From contig CAAGJU010000055.1 in the NCBI GenBank assembly GCA_900770225.1, positions 1-6,655 of the forward strand: 6,655 bases of DNA, read 5' to 3'. Below are positions 5,541-6,655 of this stretch, piece after piece; position 1 is the first letter of the stretch, and the number at the start of each line of letters is the position of its first letter. The notes below the pieces were generated by a model. The model worked only from the letters and a program-made list of their open reading frames with translations. It was not told the DNA's origin and made no database searches. The position numbers were made by a program, and so were the translations under genes. This DNA comes from Lachnospiraceae bacterium (GTDB lineage Bacteria; Bacillota; Clostridia; Lachnospirales; Lachnospiraceae).

Positions 5541-5575
5541 TAAGGAAAATTATACCTACATTAACATAATTTTCC
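5541..5575. repeat. Dyad site 2, candidate element end
   Basis: GGAAAATTAT (5544-5553) and ATAATTTTCC (5566-5575) are perfect 10-bp inverted arms separated by 12 bp containing the same CCTACATT centre as the site 87 bp upstream. An additional GCTTCT/AGAAGC inverted pair (5502-5507, 5529-5534) lies between the two sites. The layout of inverted arms around a conserved spacer is that of a tyrosine-recombinase crossover site; this reading is inference. Confidence 0.55.
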
Positions 5576-5929
5576 GAACGAAGTGTCAGAAGTATCTGCC
5601 AGCTCAGGATGAACTCTCTATTCAGCTATTCCATCACCGGAGCAGAAGATAATGCGATCATCGAATCCCTGGCAGAAACGGCAAAGGCAAACCATGCCAA
5701 TCCGAGAATCTACTTTCAGTATCTGATCGATCGCATGATGGACAGAAACAGATCTGCCCGCATTACAGAATCGTTTCTGAAAGAACTGATGCCCTGGAGC
5801 GATTCCTATCATGAATATGAAGCCGGTAAGAAGCGAGAGATCGTTGATTACATGGGAACCGGTCCAGACAAGCCTCCGAAGGTCCGGGTTGTGGATGGAA
5901 AGAAGAAATTGATACAGCCATCTGCGTAA
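5570..5929 (+). pseudogene. tnpC: IS66-family transposase, C-terminal remnant
   Basis: The frame is open from 5570 to the stop at 5927-5929. Recognisable IS66 sequence begins around the ATG at 5609: LFSYSITGAEDNAIIESLAETAKANHANPRIYFQYLIDRM corresponds to the family's C-terminal helical stretch after the DDE catalytic core. It is followed by the LMPWSDSYHEYE tail and a short basic end. Only about 107 residues survive of the usual roughly 500. The catalytic domain and IS66 accessory genes are absent on the left, where the recombinase element now abuts. An ATG exists at 5609, but no good ribosome-binding site is present and this is almost certainly not a functional start. Confidence 0.8.
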
Positions 5930-5946
5930 ATCAGATTCGCCATCAA

Positions 5947-6001
5947 AAGGCGATCGAGCTTTACTGACCCAGCACTGGGTTCTTTAAAGTCCGGTCGCCT
6001 T
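5947..6001 (+). other. Nested three-helix stem-loop in the IS66 3' region
   Basis: Three collinear helices nest symmetrically: AAGGCGA/TCGCCTT (5947-5953, 5995-6001), CTTTA/TAAAG (5959-5963, 5985-5989) and ACCCA/TGGGT (5967-5971, 5976-5980) around GCAC. The strand GGCGA can alternatively pair with TCGCC at 5937-5941. No U-tract follows. It lies between the transposase stop and the terminal repeat. Confidence 0.55.
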
Positions 6002-6039
6002 CGCGCTCATTATATTGTCCTGCTCTTATGAAATAAGTT

Positions 6040-6060
6040 CACCCTGTATTAGACGCTTAC
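6040..6060. repeat. IS66-type terminal inverted repeat (right end)
   Basis: The sequence ends in GACGCTTAC at 6060. Read from outside it begins GTAAGCGTC, the characteristic start of IS66-family terminal repeats. The next 8 bp, GAATGAAT (6061-6068), would be the target duplication; the partner copy is not in the window. Confidence 0.7.
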
Positions 6061-6223
6061 GAATGAATCAGCTCCATACAGCTCGAATTAGAAGCACCGC
6101 GCAGCGCATGCGCCTGCAACACATTATCGCACGGCGCTAAGGAAAACCAAGCGCACATGGCCAAGCGCAACGGCTGCACATGCTAATATCGTGCGCGGGA
6201 TTAGCGCAAAAGTGCGCCTGATC

Positions 6224-6232
6224 TGGTATAAA
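6224..6232 (+). promoter_or_regulatory. Possible extended -10 inside the GCGC tract
   Basis: TGGTATAAA has TG one base before TATAAA (6227-6232). No convincing -35 is present. It is the best promoter candidate upstream of the terminator at 6453-6505. Confidence 0.35.
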
Positions 6233-6296
6233 AGCGCAGGCGAGCGCTCAGAATATACCCGTGCGGGTACAACTGGCGCAGCGTCCATCCACGGAA

Positions 6297-6340
6297 ATAC
6301 GAAAACAGCGCACCGGAATGATCCGATGCGCTTTTCGTAT
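6297..6340 (+). other. Long stem-loop in the GCGC tract
   Basis: The left arm 6297-6317 and right arm 6322-6340 pair as ATACGAAAA, a 2-nt bulge, GCGCA, one C-A mismatch, then CGGA, around the loop ATGA. This gives 18 base pairs. No T-run follows, so it is not an intrinsic terminator. Confidence 0.65.
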
Positions 6341-6452
6341 GCACTGGCTCATCTGCGCATAGCGTATATTAGTTACGCTAGCGCCGGGCGCTCACTTGTG
6401 TACACGCGCCCGACCCCGACGGCGTACTCGGAAACCGCTAAAACGTATCATA

Positions 6453-6505
6453 CTGCATGAATCAGTGCTTTATACATACGTATGCACTGGTTCTGCAGCT
6501 TTTTT
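6453..6505 (+). terminator. Very strong intrinsic terminator closing the GCGC tract
   Basis: Arms 6453-6468 and 6484-6498 form about 15 bp (CTGCA, GAA, then CAGTGC with their complements) with one bulged T and one G-U pair. The loop is 15 nt and contains part of the palindrome CATACGTATG (6474-6483). A C and then six T (6500-6505) follow. No coding region ends upstream, so it presumably terminates a noncoding transcript. Confidence 0.8.
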
Positions 6506-6655
6506 GTGCAATTTGTTTCGCTCGCGTCAGAATTATGGTGAATTGAAAAACTGAACGCAAGTTTTACGAAGTTATCGCAAGCTGCGTGTGACAAGGGATA
6601 GGGAGAGACCGGTTCTGAAGTAATTCCGGTCTCTTTTCTATGGATTTTTTGCCTG
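6506..6655. other. Right-edge noncoding stretch
   Basis: No gene is recognised. It holds a small AAAACT/AGTTTT hairpin (6547-6552, 6560-6565) and a terminator-like hairpin near the edge. Nothing else is interpretable. Confidence 0.4.
6604..6637 (+). terminator. Terminator-like hairpin at the right edge
   Basis: AGAGACCGG (6604-6612) pairs perfectly with CCGGTCTCT (6626-6634) over 9 bp around a 13-nt loop, followed by TTT. The U-tract is short, though another T-run follows at 6645-6650. It could be a terminator or the hairpin of an RNA leader continuing beyond the window. Confidence 0.5.

Larger units (their letters stand above)
4199..5575 (+). mobile_element. Remnant of a multi-recombinase (Tn554/RIT-like) element
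   Basis: It comprises the recombinase C-terminal stump, the complete last recombinase and about 120 bp of downstream DNA with two related dyad sites. The left part has been lost at the tnpB junction. The right limit is placed just before the IS66 transposase remnant by inference; the exact terminus is not proven. Confidence 0.6.
5570..6060 (+). mobile_element. IS66-family element, right-end fragment
   Basis: It includes the transposase C-terminus, a structured noncoding tail and a terminal inverted repeat. The left half of the element is missing from the window. Confidence 0.75.
6061..6505 (+). other. GCGC-dense, hairpin-rich noncoding tract
   Basis: No credible gene is present. Eighteen GCGC tetramers start between 6099 and 6406, where one or two are expected; AGCGCA or its complement occurs seven times. 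Inverted repeats seen include GCGCATGCGC (6104-6113), GCTAAT/ATTAGC (6182-6187, 6200-6205), TACCC/GGGTA (6256-6260, 6265-6269), the long hairpin 6297-6340, TAGCGTA/TACGCTA (6360-6366, 6374-6380) and AGCGCC/GGCGCT (6380-6385, 6387-6392). The last of these competes with GGGCGC/GCGCCC (6386-6391, 6406-6411). CCAAGCGCA is directly repeated at 6147 and 6161. An extended -10 (TGGTATAAA, 6224-6232) and a strong terminator at 6453-6505 would bound an RNA of about 265 nt. It is either a structured RNA or a dense protein-binding array; I do not recognise a known family. Confidence 0.5.

Noticed and set aside
5609..5929. Independent small gene of 106 codons
   Set aside because: The sequence corresponds to the C-terminus of IS66 transposases and is followed by the matching terminal repeat, so it is a truncated transposase.
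6191..6460. 89-codon + strand open frame in the GCGC tract
   Set aside because: It starts at GTG with no ribosome-binding site and encodes no recognisable family. Its length follows from the hairpin-rich composition, and it runs through inverted repeats that better explain the sequence.
6061..6655. tRNA, rRNA or CRISPR array in the right-hand gap
   Set aside because: No TTCGA-type tRNA arm with an acceptor stem, no rRNA motifs and no regularly spaced repeat-spacer pattern were seen.

Overview
The window reads as a piece of a Bacillota (Firmicutes) genome of moderate G+C, possibly an Erysipelotrichia- or Clostridia-type gut anaerobe. Support comes from strong GGAGG ribosome-binding sites, extended -10 promoters, U-tailed intrinsic terminators, and protein families common in that phylum. 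I cannot name the species. Every gene I can support lies on the + strand. The region is accessory DNA: a polysaccharide flippase and two unrelated orphan methyltransferases set among remnants of four kinds of mobile element.

Layout. (1) 1-464: C-terminal end of an IscB/RRXRR-type HNH nuclease, cut only by the window edge. (2) 598-2657: a small class I methyltransferase (DPPH type) overlapping a Wzx-like polysaccharide flippase by 4 bp. (3) 2658-3106: a 449-bp gap holding a long stem-loop and two tandem short transcription units, each with an extended -10 and an intrinsic terminator. (4) 3107-3772: an MT-A70 family adenine methyltransferase (DPPW) with its own terminator. It is flanked by an imperfect two-block direct repeat that includes the terminator. 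(5) 3913-4194: N-terminal stump of an IS200/IS605-type TnpB, joined directly to (6) 4199-4429, the C-terminal stump of a tyrosine recombinase. That stump overlaps (7) 4422-5456, a complete tyrosine recombinase with all catalytic residues, as in Tn554/RIT-like recombinase clusters. (8) 5454-5575: two related dyad sites, candidate recombinase sites at the end of that element. (9) 5570-6060: 3' end of an IS66-family element (transposase C-terminus, stem-loop, terminal inverted repeat). (10) 6061-6655: no credible gene, but an unusual tract with 18 GCGC tetramers in 311 bp, many perfect inverted repeats and a very strong intrinsic terminator at 6453-6505. A second terminator-like hairpin lies at the right edge.

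How the parts relate. The methyltransferase and flippase are probably translationally coupled. No restriction enzyme is visible near either methyltransferase, so both look like orphans. The TnpB, recombinase and IS66 pieces are nested or deleted relics. The best candidates for something undescribed are the GCGC-rich structured tract at 6099-6505, the tandem short RNAs at 2757-2930, and the repeat-bounded MT-A70 unit, whose upstream module is shared with the neighbouring tnpB remnant. All functional statements are from reading the sequence alone; no search or folding program was run.
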